A DNA stretch of 64,000 bases, from contig NZ_ATXP01000010.1 in the NCBI RefSeq assembly GCF_000421745.1, forward strand, positions 39,936-103,935, given 5' to 3'. The notes under the pieces are model-generated. The model worked only from the letters and a program-made list of their open reading frames with translations. It was not told where the DNA came from and made no database searches. This document shows, piece by piece, positions 56,245-64,000 of this stretch. Origin of the DNA: Nesterenkonia alba DSM 19423 (lineage in GTDB: Bacteria > Actinomycetota > Actinomycetes > Actinomycetales > Micrococcaceae). Numbering within the stretch: the stretch's first letter is position 1; each line of letters begins with the position of its first letter. Both the position numbers and the translations under genes were made by a program.

Positions 56245-57321
56245 GTGACAGAGAGCCTGAGCATCGCCGTCGTCGGCGGTGATGGCATCGGCCCAGAGGT
56301 CATCGCTGAGGCCCGCAAAGTCCTCAACGCCGCCGTGGAGCACGAACCCACCCGGCTGGAGTACACCGAATACTCCCTGGGGGCCGAACACTGGCAGGCC
56401 ACTGGGGAGACCCTCAGCGAGGAGACCTTGACGGCGCTGCGTGGTCATGACGCGATCCTCTTCGGGGCGATCGGGGCGGACCCACGTTCGGTGACCGTGC
56501 CCTCCGGGCTGATCGAACGCGAACTACTGCTGAAACTGCGGTTCAGCTTTGACCACTGCATCAACCTGCGGCCTTCGCGCACTTTCCCGGGGGTCTCTAC
56601 GCCGCTGGAGAGCACTGCGGACATCGACTTCGTGGTGGTGCGTGAAGGCACCGAGGGTCCCTATGTGGGCAACGGCGGAACGCTCCGGCAGGGTACTGAC
56701 CAGGAGATCGCCACCGAAACCTCGTTGAACACCGCTTTCGGGATCCGCCGAGTGGTGACCGACGCCTTCATCCGGGCGCAGGCCCGTTCACAGCGACTGA
56801 CCCTGGTGCACAAGCAGAACGTGCTCACATACGCGGGCAAGCTGTGGCAGCGCATTGTGGAAGAGACCTCCGCCGACTATCCGGAGGTCGAGTGGGACTA
56901 TATGCATATCGACGCCGCCACGATCTACTTGGTCACCGATCCGCAGCGATTCGATGTCATCGTCACCGACAATCTCTTCGGCGACATCATCACTGATCTT
57001 GCCGCCGCGGTAACCGGTGGAATCGGTCTGGCTGCTTCTGCTTCCATCAACCCCACCGGTGAGGCGCCAAGCATGTTCGAACCGGTCCACGGTTCGGCCC
57101 CGGATATCGCCGGCCGCCAGATCGCCGACCCCACGGCTGCGGTGCTCTCGGCCGCACTGATGCTGGATCACCTGGGGTTCGACGCCGCCGCCGAGCGGGT
57201 CCGCGCGGCGGTGCATGCTCAGCTCACCGAGTGGGCTATGGACGGTGGCGGCGAAGGGCTGAGCACATCCCAGCGGGGTGATGCCTTCGCGGAGAAGGTC
57301 ACCCACCAGTCCACGCCGTAA
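56245..57321 (+). CDS. leuB: 3-isopropylmalate dehydrogenase
   Basis: 358 residues from GTG 56245; the ribosome site GAGGAG lies across the metG stop. Oxidises and decarboxylates 3-isopropylmalate in leucine synthesis. Motifs: [19 protein letters not shown] near 9-27, the substrate Arg in [19 protein letters not shown] near 94-112, [18 protein letters not shown] near 128-145, and the metal site [27 protein letters not shown] near 241-267 as recognised stretches. Actinobacterial-type enzymes like this accept NAD. Other leu genes are outside. Confidence 0.94.
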   Translation: MTESLSIAVVGGDGIGPEVIAEARKVLNAAVEHEPTRLEYTEYSLGAEHWQATGETLSEETLTALRGHDAILFGAIGADPRSVTVPSGLIERELLLKLRFSFDHCINLRPSRTFPGVSTPLESTADIDFVVVREGTEGPYVGNGGTLRQGTDQEIATETSLNTAFGIRRVVTDAFIRAQARSQRLTLVHKQNVLTYAGKLWQRIVEETSADYPEVEWDYMHIDAATIYLVTDPQRFDVIVTDNLFGDIITDLAAAVTGGIGLAASASINPTGEAPSMFEPVHGSAPDIAGRQIADPTAAVLSAALMLDHLGFDAAAERVRAAVHAQLTEWAMDGGGEGLSTSQRGDAFAEKVTHQSTP

Positions 57322-57454
57322 TTCACCCCACCCCATTCTCTGCAGAGTGGTTCACCGCCTAGGGTTCCACGGAGCGGACTACAGCGCAGCAGCGGTCCGC
57401 CGGTGGCATAGCATGGGGTGACTCCACTGTCTGTGAAGCGTCCAGGAAGGCACC

Positions 57455-58528
57455 ATGGAATTCGACGTCGTCCCTCACCCGAATCCCACCCCGGAGTCTG
57501 CCATCGCCGAGGCGCTGGCTGATATCGGCTTCGGCACCACCTATACCGACCACACCGTGGTGGTCGACTACCGCGTCGGTACTGGGTGGCACAGCGCCCG
57601 GGTGGAACCCTTCGGTGATATCACCTTGAGTCCGGCGGCAGCCGTGCTGCATTACGCCGAGACGATCTTCGAGGGACTGAAGGCCTACGTACACGACGAC
57701 GGCAGCGTCTACACCTTCCGTCCGGAAGCCAATGCTGACCGGTTCCGGCGCTCTGCCCGCCGCATGGCCTTGCCGGAACTTCCTGAAGAGGTCTTTGTTG
57801 CTTCACTAGAGGAGCTGGTCTCCCGGGATAAAGCCTGGGTACCCAACGGGGAGGGGGAATCCCTGTACCTGCGTCCCTTCCTTTTCGCCACCGAGGCGTT
57901 CTTAGGTGTCCGCCCGGCCACTGAATTCACCTACCGGGTCATCGCCTCTCCGGCGGGGAACATCTTCGGCGGGGAACTGCGCCCGGTGAAGATCTGGGTC
58001 TCCCGGGACTATGTGCGCGCCGCACCCGGGGGGACCGGCTCAGCCAAGACCGGCGGTAACTACGCGGGGTCCCTGGTGGCTCAGCGTCAGGCCATCGAGA
58101 AAGGCTGCGACCAGGTGCTGTTCCTGGACCCCCTGCATGAGAACGCGGTCGAAGAACTCGGGGGGATGAACGTTTTCCTGGTCCGCGATGACAACACGCT
58201 CATCACTCCGGAACTGACCGGCACGATCTTGGAAGGAGTCACCCGTGACTCCATTATCCAACTGGCCAAGGACCGTGGCTTCACCGTCGAAGAGCGCCGC
58301 ATCCGACTGGAGGAATGGGCCGCCGGCGCCGCCGACGGTTCCATCACGGAGGCCTTCGCCTGCGGGACTGCTGCAGTGGTCACCCCGATCGGGCAGTTAC
58401 TCGACGGCGAGGAGACCATCACCATGACCGGTGATTTCTCCACCACCATGAGTCTGCGCGAAGAACTCCTGGGCATCCAGACGGGCCGGGTCGAAGACCG
58501 GCACCACTGGTTGCACAAACTAGCGTGA
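57455..58528 (+). CDS. ilvE: Branched-chain amino acid aminotransferase
   Basis: 357 residues with AGGAAGG seven bases before ATG. Fold-type IV PLP enzyme carrying out the last step of valine, leucine and isoleucine synthesis. The PLP lysine is in GSAKTGGNYAGSL near 195-207; YAETIFEGLKAY near 67-78 and LYLRPFLFATEAFLGV near 138-153 line the active site; the signature TSEAFACGTAAVV-like stretch (SITEAFACGTAAVVTPIG) is near 296-313. A TAGCAT -10-like box lies near 57408. Confidence 0.95.
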   Translation: MEFDVVPHPNPTPESAIAEALADIGFGTTYTDHTVVVDYRVGTGWHSARVEPFGDITLSPAAAVLHYAETIFEGLKAYVHDDGSVYTFRPEANADRFRRSARRMALPELPEEVFVASLEELVSRDKAWVPNGEGESLYLRPFLFATEAFLGVRPATEFTYRVIASPAGNIFGGELRPVKIWVSRDYVRAAPGGTGSAKTGGNYAGSLVAQRQAIEKGCDQVLFLDPLHENAVEELGGMNVFLVRDDNTLITPELTGTILEGVTRDSIIQLAKDRGFTVEERRIRLEEWAAGAADGSITEAFACGTAAVVTPIGQLLDGEETITMTGDFSTTMSLREELLGIQTGRVEDRHHWLHKLA

Positions 58529-58557
58529 CCAGCTGAGGGTGGGCCACCGCTGGCCGC

Positions 58558-60249
58558 CTACAGGCGGGCCAATTCGGTTTCCAGGTCGTCGAGTCCCAAG
58601 GCACCCAGGGATAGGGCCTTCATGTGCCAGTCCTTGAGGTTGAAGTCCTCCCCCTGGGCTTTCTGTGCTGCCTCACGTCCGGCCAGCCAGGATCGTTCCC
58701 CGAGCTTGTAGCTGATCGCCTGCCCGGGCCAGCCCAGGTAGCGGATAATTTCGGAGTCGATGAAGTCCTGAGGCCGTCCAGAGTGCGCAGCGAAGAACTC
58801 GGTGGCGTTCTCCCGGTTCCACCGCTGCCCCGGAGCTACGGGCGAGTCGTCGGGAATCTGAAGGTGCAAGTGCATCCCGAGGTCGATGACTACCCGGACT
58901 GCGCGCATCATCTGGCAGTCCAGGTATCCCATCCGCTCTTCGGCATCGAAGTACCCCAGCTCGTCCATGAGGCGCTCAGCGTAGAGCGCCCAGCCTTCGG
59001 TGGCACCGGAAGAAGACCCGATGGTTGTTTGGAAGGTGGACAGCTGGGGCGCCATGAGCACCCACTGGGCGAGTTGTAGGTGATGGCCCGGCACACCTTC
59101 GTGGTACCAGGTGGAGACCAGATCGTAGAGGGGGAAGACGGTTTGTCCCAGTGTGGGGAGCCACGTCCGGCCTGGCCGGGCGAAGTCCAGGGAGGGGCGG
59201 GTGTAGTAGGGGGCGGCGGCGGAGCCGGGCGGGGCGATCATTGCCTCGACGTGTTTGATCGGCTCAGCGATGTCGAAGTGCTTGCCGTCGAGTTCCTCGA
59301 TAGCGGTGTCCATCATCTGTTGCAGCCACTGGCGGATTTCCTCCACGCCTTCGACGCGCCGTCCGTTTTTATCCAGCCACCGCATGCATTCCACCGGTGT
59401 GGAGCCGGGCAGGATCTCTTCGGCCAGGGTGCGCATCTGGGCGTCGAGTCGGCGGAACTCTTCCCAGCCCCAGGCGTAGACCTCTTCGGGGTCGATGCTT
59501 GCGCCCATCCACCTGCGGGTGTTGAGCAGATAGCGTTCTTCACCGACGGCATCCGGGGTCCCTGCGGCTGCGGGGAGATAGACCTCGCTTAAGTAGGTAC
59601 GCAGGTCGCGCACTGCTGAGACGGCACCATCGGCAGCGGCCCGGAGACGGTCGGATAAATGGGCCGGGCCGGCGGAGACGAAGTCGTGGAACCACGTGGT
59701 CTGCGAGGCCACCCATTCCTGCAGCTGAGTGATGATCGACTCGACCTGCAACGGCGCGGCGAAGAGCTGCTGCTCACGGCCTTGTTCCAGGCTGCGGATC
59801 AGCGAAGTGTAGGCATCCGGGAATCGTTCCATCCGGGCGGTGATGACCTCCCAGTCGGCATCGGAGCTTTGCGGCATCATCAGGAAGATGGACCGTGCCC
59901 CGTCAACCGGGGACCCGATGATCCGCAGAGGCCGCAGGTGCTCACCGGCGTCGTAGGCTTCCAGCTCCACACCGAGCCGGTCCCGCAGCAGCCGGGCGCA
60001 ACGCTCATCGAGTGCGTCGAAGGGTCCGGCCTCAGCCTCGAGTGCCTCAAGGCGCTGCAGGGTGGCGCGTATCAGCTCGGCTTTCTGCTGGTGGGCTTCT
60101 GGCGAGTAGTCGGGCATCCGGGTGTCATCGCGGTTGATGCCCAGTCCCACAGCGGTGGATGGGTCCAGGGCGGCCAGCTGCTGCACGTAGTCATCGGCGA
60201 GCTGGCGGGGTGTGGTGGGGGAGGTCTGCCCAGCAGTTTGGTTGCTCAT
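58558..60249 (-). CDS. DUF885 family putative zinc carboxypeptidase
   Basis: 563 residues from ATG 60249. A mostly helical protein with the gluzincin-like motif TWYHEGVPGHHLQLAQ near 392-407 and the downstream Glu in GATEGWALYAERLMDELG near 427-444, matching DUF885 (PF05960), a relative of M32 carboxypeptidases. There is no signal peptide, so it acts in the cytoplasm, probably on peptides; the substrate is unknown. CAGGAT lies seven bases before the ATG, suggesting a leaderless mRNA divergent from the FAH-family gene. Confidence 0.85.
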   Translation of the reverse strand: MSNQTAGQTSPTTPRQLADDYVQQLAALDPSTAVGLGINRDDTRMPDYSPEAHQQKAELIRATLQRLEALEAEAGPFDALDERCARLLRDRLGVELEAYDAGEHLRPLRIIGSPVDGARSIFLMMPQSSDADWEVITARMERFPDAYTSLIRSLEQGREQQLFAAPLQVESIITQLQEWVASQTTWFHDFVSAGPAHLSDRLRAAADGAVSAVRDLRTYLSEVYLPAAAGTPDAVGEERYLLNTRRWMGASIDPEEVYAWGWEEFRRLDAQMRTLAEEILPGSTPVECMRWLDKNGRRVEGVEEIRQWLQQMMDTAIEELDGKHFDIAEPIKHVEAMIAPPGSAAAPYYTRPSLDFARPGRTWLPTLGQTVFPLYDLVSTWYHEGVPGHHLQLAQWVLMAPQLSTFQTTIGSSSGATEGWALYAERLMDELGYFDAEERMGYLDCQMMRAVRVVIDLGMHLHLQIPDDSPVAPGQRWNRENATEFFAAHSGRPQDFIDSEIIRYLGWPGQAISYKLGERSWLAGREAAQKAQGEDFNLKDWHMKALSLGALGLDDLETELARL

Positions 60250-60304
60250 GCGAACAATCCTGCCTGATGTGTGTGACGGCGAGGTAAACGACGCGCCCGG
60301 GAGA

Positions 60305-60317
60305 TAGGCTGAACCCA
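60305..60317 (+). promoter_or_regulatory. TAGGCT -10 box, leaderless FAH-family gene
   Basis: TAGGCT at 60305-60310 is followed after 6 bases by ATG 60317. The opposite strand carries CAGGAT before the DUF885 start, in a 67-base divergent gap. Confidence 0.5.
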
Positions 60318-61090
60318 TGCGCATTGCACGTTTCGTCACCGAGGATCAGCCCGCCTACGGGGTCGTCACTGGCGAACCCGGGCAGGAGAGTATCGTTCAA
60401 CTGGTGGGGGACCCCTTCTACCAGGGCATCCAGGAGTCAGGTCAACGGCACGCTGTAGAGGATGTGCGTCTGGTGGCTCCCATCATTCCGCGTTCTAAAC
60501 TCGTCGGCGTCGGGCGCAATTATGCCGACCACGCCAAGGAGATGGGTCATGATCTGCCGGTCTCACCCATGCTCTTCCTCATGCCGAATACCGCTGTGGC
60601 GGGCCCGAACGAGCCGGTCACTTTGCCTGCTTTCAGTGAGGAAGTCAGTTATGAGGCGGAGCTGGCGGTCGTCATCGGGCGCATCTGTAAAGAGGTCCCA
60701 GAAGAGCGGGTGCCAGAGGTGATTTTCGGTTACACCGTGGCCAATGACCTCACCGCCCGTGATGCCCAGCGCACTGATGGCCAGTGGGCTCGGGCCAAGG
60801 GGTTTGACTCCTCAGCGCCCTTGGGGCCGTGGATCGAGACGGAGTTGGATGTCGAAGACCTGCGGATCACCGGTCGGCTCAACGGGGAGACCGTCCAGGA
60901 CGGCACCACGGCGGATATGGTTTTTGGGGTTGCTGAGTTGATTTCGTATATCTCTCAGGCGATGACGTTGCTGCCCGGCGATGTGATCCTCACCGGCACC
61001 CCTGCCGGCGTCGGGCTGTTGCGCGAGGGTGACCGGTTCGAGGCCGAGATCGAAGGGATCGGCACGCTGACGAACTTCTTCCGACGCTGA
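60317..61090 (+). CDS. Fumarylacetoacetate hydrolase family protein
   Basis: 257 residues. The catalytic FAH domain starts near 55 with KLVGVGRNYADHAKEMG, then the metal ligands in EVSYEAELAVVIGR near 108-121 (Glu-x-Glu), and VANDLTARDAQ near 142-152 with Asp, and GDVILTGTPAGVG near 222-234. Members include 2-hydroxyhepta-2,4-diene-1,7-dioate isomerases and oxaloacetate decarboxylases; the substrate is not predictable. The gene commonly precedes gltX in Actinobacteria, as here (83-base gap). Confidence 0.9.
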   Translation: MRIARFVTEDQPAYGVVTGEPGQESIVQLVGDPFYQGIQESGQRHAVEDVRLVAPIIPRSKLVGVGRNYADHAKEMGHDLPVSPMLFLMPNTAVAGPNEPVTLPAFSEEVSYEAELAVVIGRICKEVPEERVPEVIFGYTVANDLTARDAQRTDGQWARAKGFDSSAPLGPWIETELDVEDLRITGRLNGETVQDGTTADMVFGVAELISYISQAMTLLPGDVILTGTPAGVGLLREGDRFEAEIEGIGTLTNFFRR

Positions 61091-61173
61091 GACCGGTCTT
61101 CTCACCCGGTACGACGACGCCGTCTCGCCCACTTTTCATCTTTGTCCACTGATCGTCAGGAGTAGTTGAACCG

Positions 61174-62715
61174 ATGTCCGCCACTGTGGCTCCCCCCGCC
61201 GATGTTCCCACCGTCGCTGATGATGCTGATGTGCGTGTACGGTTCTGCCCTTCACCCACCGGGACCCCGCATGTGGGGCTGATCCGCACGGCCTTGTTCA
61301 ACTGGGCTCATGCCCGGCGGCACGGCGGCACCCTGGTGTTCCGCATCGAGGATACGGACGCCGCTCGGGATTCAGAGGAGTCTTACCAGCAGCTGTTGGA
61401 GGCGATGCGGTGGCTGGGGATCGACTGGGATGAGGGAGTTGAGACAGGTGGTCCGCATGGGCCCTACCGGCAGTCTCAGCGTTCAGAGATTTACGCTGAT
61501 GTGCTAGCCAAGCTGCGTGAGGCGGGGTTTGTCTACGAGTCCTATTCTTCGAATGAGGAGGTCAAGGCTCGGCACCAGGCTGCGGGGCGTGACCCTCAGC
61601 TGGGGTATGACAACTATGACCGCAACCTCACCTCCGAACAGGTTGCCGCGTTCCGGGCTGAGGGGCGCGAGCCGGTCCTACGATTCCGTATGCCGGATGA
61701 GGACATCACCTTCACCGATCTGGTGCGCGGGCAGATCAGTTTCGCCGCTGGGTCGACCCCGGATTTCGTGGTGGCCCGGGCCAATGGGCAGCCGCTTTAT
61801 ACGCTGGTAAACCCGGTGGATGACGCGCTCATGGAGATCACCGATGTGTTGCGTGGTGAGGACCTGCTCTCCTCGACGCCGCGGCAGATTGCCCTGTACC
61901 GGGCGTTGTATGCGGTCGGCGTGGCCCAGCACCTGCCCCGGTTTGGGCACCTGCCGTATGTGATGGGGGAGGGGAATAAGAAGCTCTCTAAGCGGGATCC
62001 GGAGTCGAATCTGTTCCATCACCGGGACCGAGGTTTCATCCCGGAGGGGTTGGTGAATTACCTGGCTCTGCTGGGTTGGTCCATCTCGGCGGATGAGGAT
62101 GTCTTCACCGTGGATGAGCTGGTGGAGAACTTCGACGTCACGGATGTCAATGCCAACCCGGCACGGTTTGATGTCAAGAAGGCTGAGGCGATCAACGGCG
62201 TGCATATCCGCCGGTTGGATCCGCAGGATTTCCGGGACCGGTTGGTGCCCTACCTGCAGGCTGCGGGCTTGGTCGGGGAGGCTTTGACCCAGCGGCAGGC
62301 GTTCTTGCTTGACGGGGCTGCTCCATTGGTGCAGGAACGGATTGCTCTGTTGGCTGAGGGTGCGGACATGATGGCGTTTCTTTTCCGGGACGACGACGCC
62401 CTCGTCATTGAGGACAAGGCGTTTAGTGGGATCGGGCAGACTGAGGAGATTCTCAGCGTGCTGGATGCCTCGGCCCGGGCATTGGAGCCGGTGGGCGAGG
62501 GGGAGTGGACTACTGAGCGGATTGAGGCAGCACTGCGCGAGGCGTTGATTGACGGGCTGGGGCTGAAGCCGCGGAAGGCGTTCGGTGCGGTGCGTTCGGC
62601 CGTGTCGGGACGGAAGGTGTCCCCGCCGTTGTTTGAGTCGATGGAGCTGCTGGGGCGGGAGTCGTCACTCCGGCGGATTGCGCGGTTTAGGGACATCGCT
62701 GCCCAGCGTGGGTGA
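61174..62715 (+). CDS. gltX: Glutamate-tRNA ligase
   Basis: 513 residues. Class I motifs [21 protein letters not shown] near 24-44 (HVGL variant of HIGH; shown in part) and [21 protein letters not shown] with KLSKR near 269-273. The N-terminus carries about 20 extra residues rich in Ala/Pro/Val. Actinobacterial GluRS is usually non-discriminating and also charges tRNA-Gln for GatCAB; a tRNA-Gln follows directly and a tRNA-Glu 110 bases later, the usual arrangement. Confidence 0.95.
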   Translation: MSATVAPPADVPTVADDADVRVRFCPSPTGTPHVGLIRTALFNWAHARRHGGTLVFRIEDTDAARDSEESYQQLLEAMRWLGIDWDEGVETGGPHGPYRQSQRSEIYADVLAKLREAGFVYESYSSNEEVKARHQAAGRDPQLGYDNYDRNLTSEQVAAFRAEGREPVLRFRMPDEDITFTDLVRGQISFAAGSTPDFVVARANGQPLYTLVNPVDDALMEITDVLRGEDLLSSTPRQIALYRALYAVGVAQHLPRFGHLPYVMGEGNKKLSKRDPESNLFHHRDRGFIPEGLVNYLALLGWSISADEDVFTVDELVENFDVTDVNANPARFDVKKAEAINGVHIRRLDPQDFRDRLVPYLQAAGLVGEALTQRQAFLLDGAAPLVQERIALLAEGADMMAFLFRDDDALVIEDKAFSGIGQTEEILSVLDASARALEPVGEGEWTTERIEAALREALIDGLGLKPRKAFGAVRSAVSGRKVSPPLFESMELLGRESSLRRIARFRDIAAQRG

Positions 62716-62791
62716 GGTGGCGCCGGTTTGGAGCAGGTCGGACTGATCGTGTAAGGTATCTATCCGTTGCACGGCCAGTATGGGTCTGCAG

Positions 62792-62863
62792 TGGGCTATG
62801 GTGTAATTGGCAACACGACGGTTTCTGGTACCGTTATTCTAGGTTCGAGTCCTAGTAGCCCAG
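62792..62863 (+). tRNA. tRNA-Gln (CTG)
   Basis: Acceptor TGGGCTA pairs with TAGCCCA. The anticodon loop TTCTGGT on ACGGT/ACCGT gives CTG, and the T-arm has GGTTCGAGTCC. Confidence 0.95.
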
Positions 62864-62909
62864 CGGTTGATCGTGACAGTTCAACCAACAGTCTGATAGA
62901 CTGTCTCAG

Positions 62910-62935
62910 CTCCCGGAGGTTCGGGAGCATTATTG
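62910..62935 (+). terminator. Terminator after tRNA-Gln
   Basis: A 7-bp stem GCTCCCG/CGGGAGC around GAGGTT is followed by ATTATTG. A second small hairpin ACAGTC/GACTGT lies just before (62889-62905). Confidence 0.6.
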
Positions 62936-62971
62936 TGTGAGGCTCCAAGAGCTAGCACTGCAATTAAATAG

Positions 62972-63044
62972 GGCCCCATCGTATAGCGGCCTAGTACGCC
63001 GCCCTCTCACGGCGGTAACGCGGGTTCGAATCCCGCTGGGGTCA
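62972..63044 (+). tRNA. tRNA-Glu (CTC)
   Basis: Acceptor GGCCCCA pairs with TGGGGTC (one G-T pair). The anticodon loop gives CTC, and the T-arm has GGGTTCGAATCCC. The following DNA is lower in GC and carries repeats, suggesting this gene is an integration site. Confidence 0.95.
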
Positions 63045-63049
63045 CAACC

Positions 63050-63110
63050 GCACCCTCGCACGCCCGAAAACCCCCAAAACACGGGGAAGGAAGGCTGCGG
63101 GGGTGCTTTC
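63050..63110 (+). terminator. Weak terminator-like structure after tRNA-Glu
   Basis: GCACCCTCGC (63050-63059) pairs with GCGGGGGTGC (63097-63106) with one mismatch pair, followed by TTTC. The loop is long (37 bases), so support is weak. Confidence 0.35.
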
Positions 63111-63120
63111 GTATGCGCTG

Positions 63121-63336
63121 AATGGCTGCACAAATGGCTGCACATGGATCTGGAGTGTCTCTCCGCAGCCTCGATAGGCATTGCTTGCTGGTGTCATCTA
63201 ATGTGATCTGTATCACACTTGATAGCAGGGTTCTCTTGTTGGCTCTGTCTGCGAGAGTTAGGCGTGCTTAAGAGCAGCCATCTTCTTCTTATGTGCAGCC
63301 ATCTGTTCGGCGCTCCGTTCGTCTCGTGATGGCTGC
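63121..63336. repeat. Cluster of ATGGCTGC(ACA) direct and inverted repeats
   Basis: AATGGCTGCACA is repeated in tandem at 63121-63132 and 63133-63144. Its inverse TGTGCAGCCAT lies at 63292-63302, shorter copies GCAGCCAT at 63274-63281 and ATGGCTGC at 63329-63336. Five copies in 216 bases beside a tRNA 3' end look like arm-type integrase sites of an attachment region. No protein gene is convincing between 63045 and 63675. Confidence 0.55.
63202..63217. promoter_or_regulatory. Perfect CRP/GlxR-type palindrome
   Basis: TGTGATCTGTATCACA matches TGTGA-N6-TCACA exactly, the site of CRP-family regulators (Crp/GlxR in Actinobacteria). No gene start lies within 400 bases downstream on either strand, apart from the tRNA-Glu upstream. 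Confidence 0.45.
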
Positions 63337-63675
63337 TTTCGAGCTATCGTCCTCCCACGCCATGTAAAGCTGGTTGGTTTTCTTGAGCTGGCCAGCCGCT
63401 ATGAGGACGAGAGTTGGCTATGAGATCCATGAGTGCTGTTGCTGACGTTGAGGCACCGGAGTCGCTGACGGGTTCTGCCCTCAGTCGCAGACGGAGTTCT
63501 GTTCTGATCGCTCGTTGTAGTCCTAATCCTGTTTTCACTGGTGACGAGTTCGTGAGCTTGTCGTGGTCGGAGTTCTCAGGTGGCGGGGGAGCAGGACGGT
63601 TCGGTGGCTCGAGCGAATGTGACAAATGTCATCTCGAGTTTTGGGCGCTTTTCGGTTCGGAGTTGCTAAAAGAAC

Positions 63676-63698
63676 TGGACAGGGTGTCCCGCGTCAAG
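63676..63698. repeat. Putative IS terminal inverted repeat
   Basis: TGGACAGGGTGTCCCGCGTC and the bases after it resemble the TG-beginning ends of IS3-family elements, and overlap the transposase stop region. The partner repeat would be outside the window, so this is not confirmed. Confidence 0.4.
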
Positions 63699-64000
63699 TA
63701 GTTGGCAGGATTTCCTTGGTTTTGAATGTCGGGGTGGTGGGGTCGGCCAGGCCCAGGTGCACCTCCTTGGGCCGGTTCCATGAGATGGCCTCGTGGGGCC
63801 GGAGCTCGTTGTACTCGATCCGGTAGTCCTCGGCCCGCTCGGCGAGCACGATCGCGTCGTCGATCTCGTCCAGGTAGAGCCGTTCGTACTTCAGCGTGCC
63901 GAAGCCGCGTTCACGGGACCCGTTCTGCCCCGGGGTCTTCACTCGGGTGCGCACGTGGTGTAGCTCGGGGTGGGCGGCGATGAAGGACTCGAAGCGGAAG
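63694..64000 (-). CDS. IS3-family transposase, C-terminal part (cut by window edge)
   Basis: The frame is open from the right edge of the window to the stop at 63694, giving at least 102 residues; the N-terminus lies beyond. The reading FRFESFIAAHPELHHVRTRV continues into GQNGSRERGFGTLKYERLY, which carries the last acidic residue (Glu) of the DDE integrase core, and then YRIEYNELRPHEAISWNRP, the rve_3-type C-terminal motif of IS3-like transposases. Intact or truncated state cannot be told. It lies next to the lower-GC repeat region beside tRNA-Glu. Confidence 0.8.
   Translation of the reverse strand, partial: FRFESFIAAHPELHHVRTRVKTPGQNGSRERGFGTLKYERLYLDEIDDAIVLAERAEDYRIEYNELRPHEAISWNRPKEVHLGLADPTTPTFKTKEILPTT

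Noticed and set aside
62930..63216. Reading frames over tRNA-Glu (both strands) giving small Cys/His or Arg-rich proteins
   Set aside because: They overlap the tRNA and are well-known false predictions created by tRNA sequence.
63414..63701. Plus-strand 95-codon reading frame in the region beside the IS end
   Set aside because: No recognisable domain, unusual composition, no ribosome site, and it runs into the IS terminal repeat; the opposite-strand frame at 63344-63625 is equally open.

Overview
The window is about 63-65% GC, gene-dense and reads as an actinobacterial chromosome, most likely order Micrococcales (Micrococcaceae-like). Support comes from the mycothiol enzyme Mca, the DUF4307/DUF4245/HGxxPAAW/Trp-operon membrane protein families, a Pup-era actinobacterial gene order (his-rib-trp-lgt-gltBD-pyk-pdtaR-ilv), an ANTAR regulator of PdtaR type, and frequent TANNNT -10 boxes placed 6-9 bases before a start codon, the layout of leaderless mRNAs. 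I cannot name a genus from the sequence alone.

Layout. 1-2.3 kb: a voltage-sensor-like membrane protein, then a minus-strand bioY-bioN-CHY zinc finger operon. 2.5-6.4 kb: Bax inhibitor-1 protein, AI-2E-type permease, ilvA. 6.4-9.7 kb: greA, DUF4307, mca and two small membrane proteins. 9.7-15.7 kb: a YyaL-type thioredoxin-domain protein, hemolysin III, a cis-prenyltransferase and PhoH with an 11-bp periodic operator. 15.7-23.9 kb: rhomboid, fumC, Nudix, prepilin peptidase, carbonic anhydrase, DUF4245, glpX, glutathione-independent formaldehyde dehydrogenase and a RecB-like nuclease. 24.1-24.6 kb: four tRNAs (Gly, Cys, Val, Gly). 24.7-28.4 kb: an FMN riboswitch and the riboflavin operon, in which riboflavin synthase, DHBP synthase and GTP cyclohydrolase II are one 665-residue polypeptide. 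28.4-37.3 kb: hisE-hisG-hisF-hisI running into trpE, a Trp-associated membrane protein, a ketopantoate-reductase-like gene, an HGxxPAAW protein and trpC-trpB-trpA. 37.3-47.4 kb: lgt, gltB-gltD, pyk, tRNA-Leu, pdtaR. 47.5-58.5 kb: branched-chain and serine block ilvD, attenuator, ilvB-ilvN-ilvC, serA, metG (zinc-less, alphaproteobacterial/mitochondrial-type), leuB, ilvE. 58.6-62.7 kb: DUF885 peptidase, FAH-family hydrolase, gltX. 62.8-64 kb: tRNA-Gln and tRNA-Glu, followed by a lower-GC, gene-poor segment with repeated ATGGCTGC motifs, an isolated perfect CRP-type palindrome and the end of an IS3-family element cut by the window edge; this looks like the edge of an integrated element.

How it works together. 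Most of the window is primary metabolism: glutamate supply (gltBD) feeds his, trp and branched-chain synthesis; threonine deaminase feeds ilv; serA feeds serine for trpB; pyk, fumC and glpX place central carbon flow around it. Regulation visible in DNA includes an FMN riboswitch over rib, a classical Leu/Val leader-peptide attenuator over ilvBNC, an OmpR-family-type direct-repeat operator over phoH, and many leaderless promoters, including one pair (DUF4307/mca) whose -10 boxes occupy the same bases on opposite strands.
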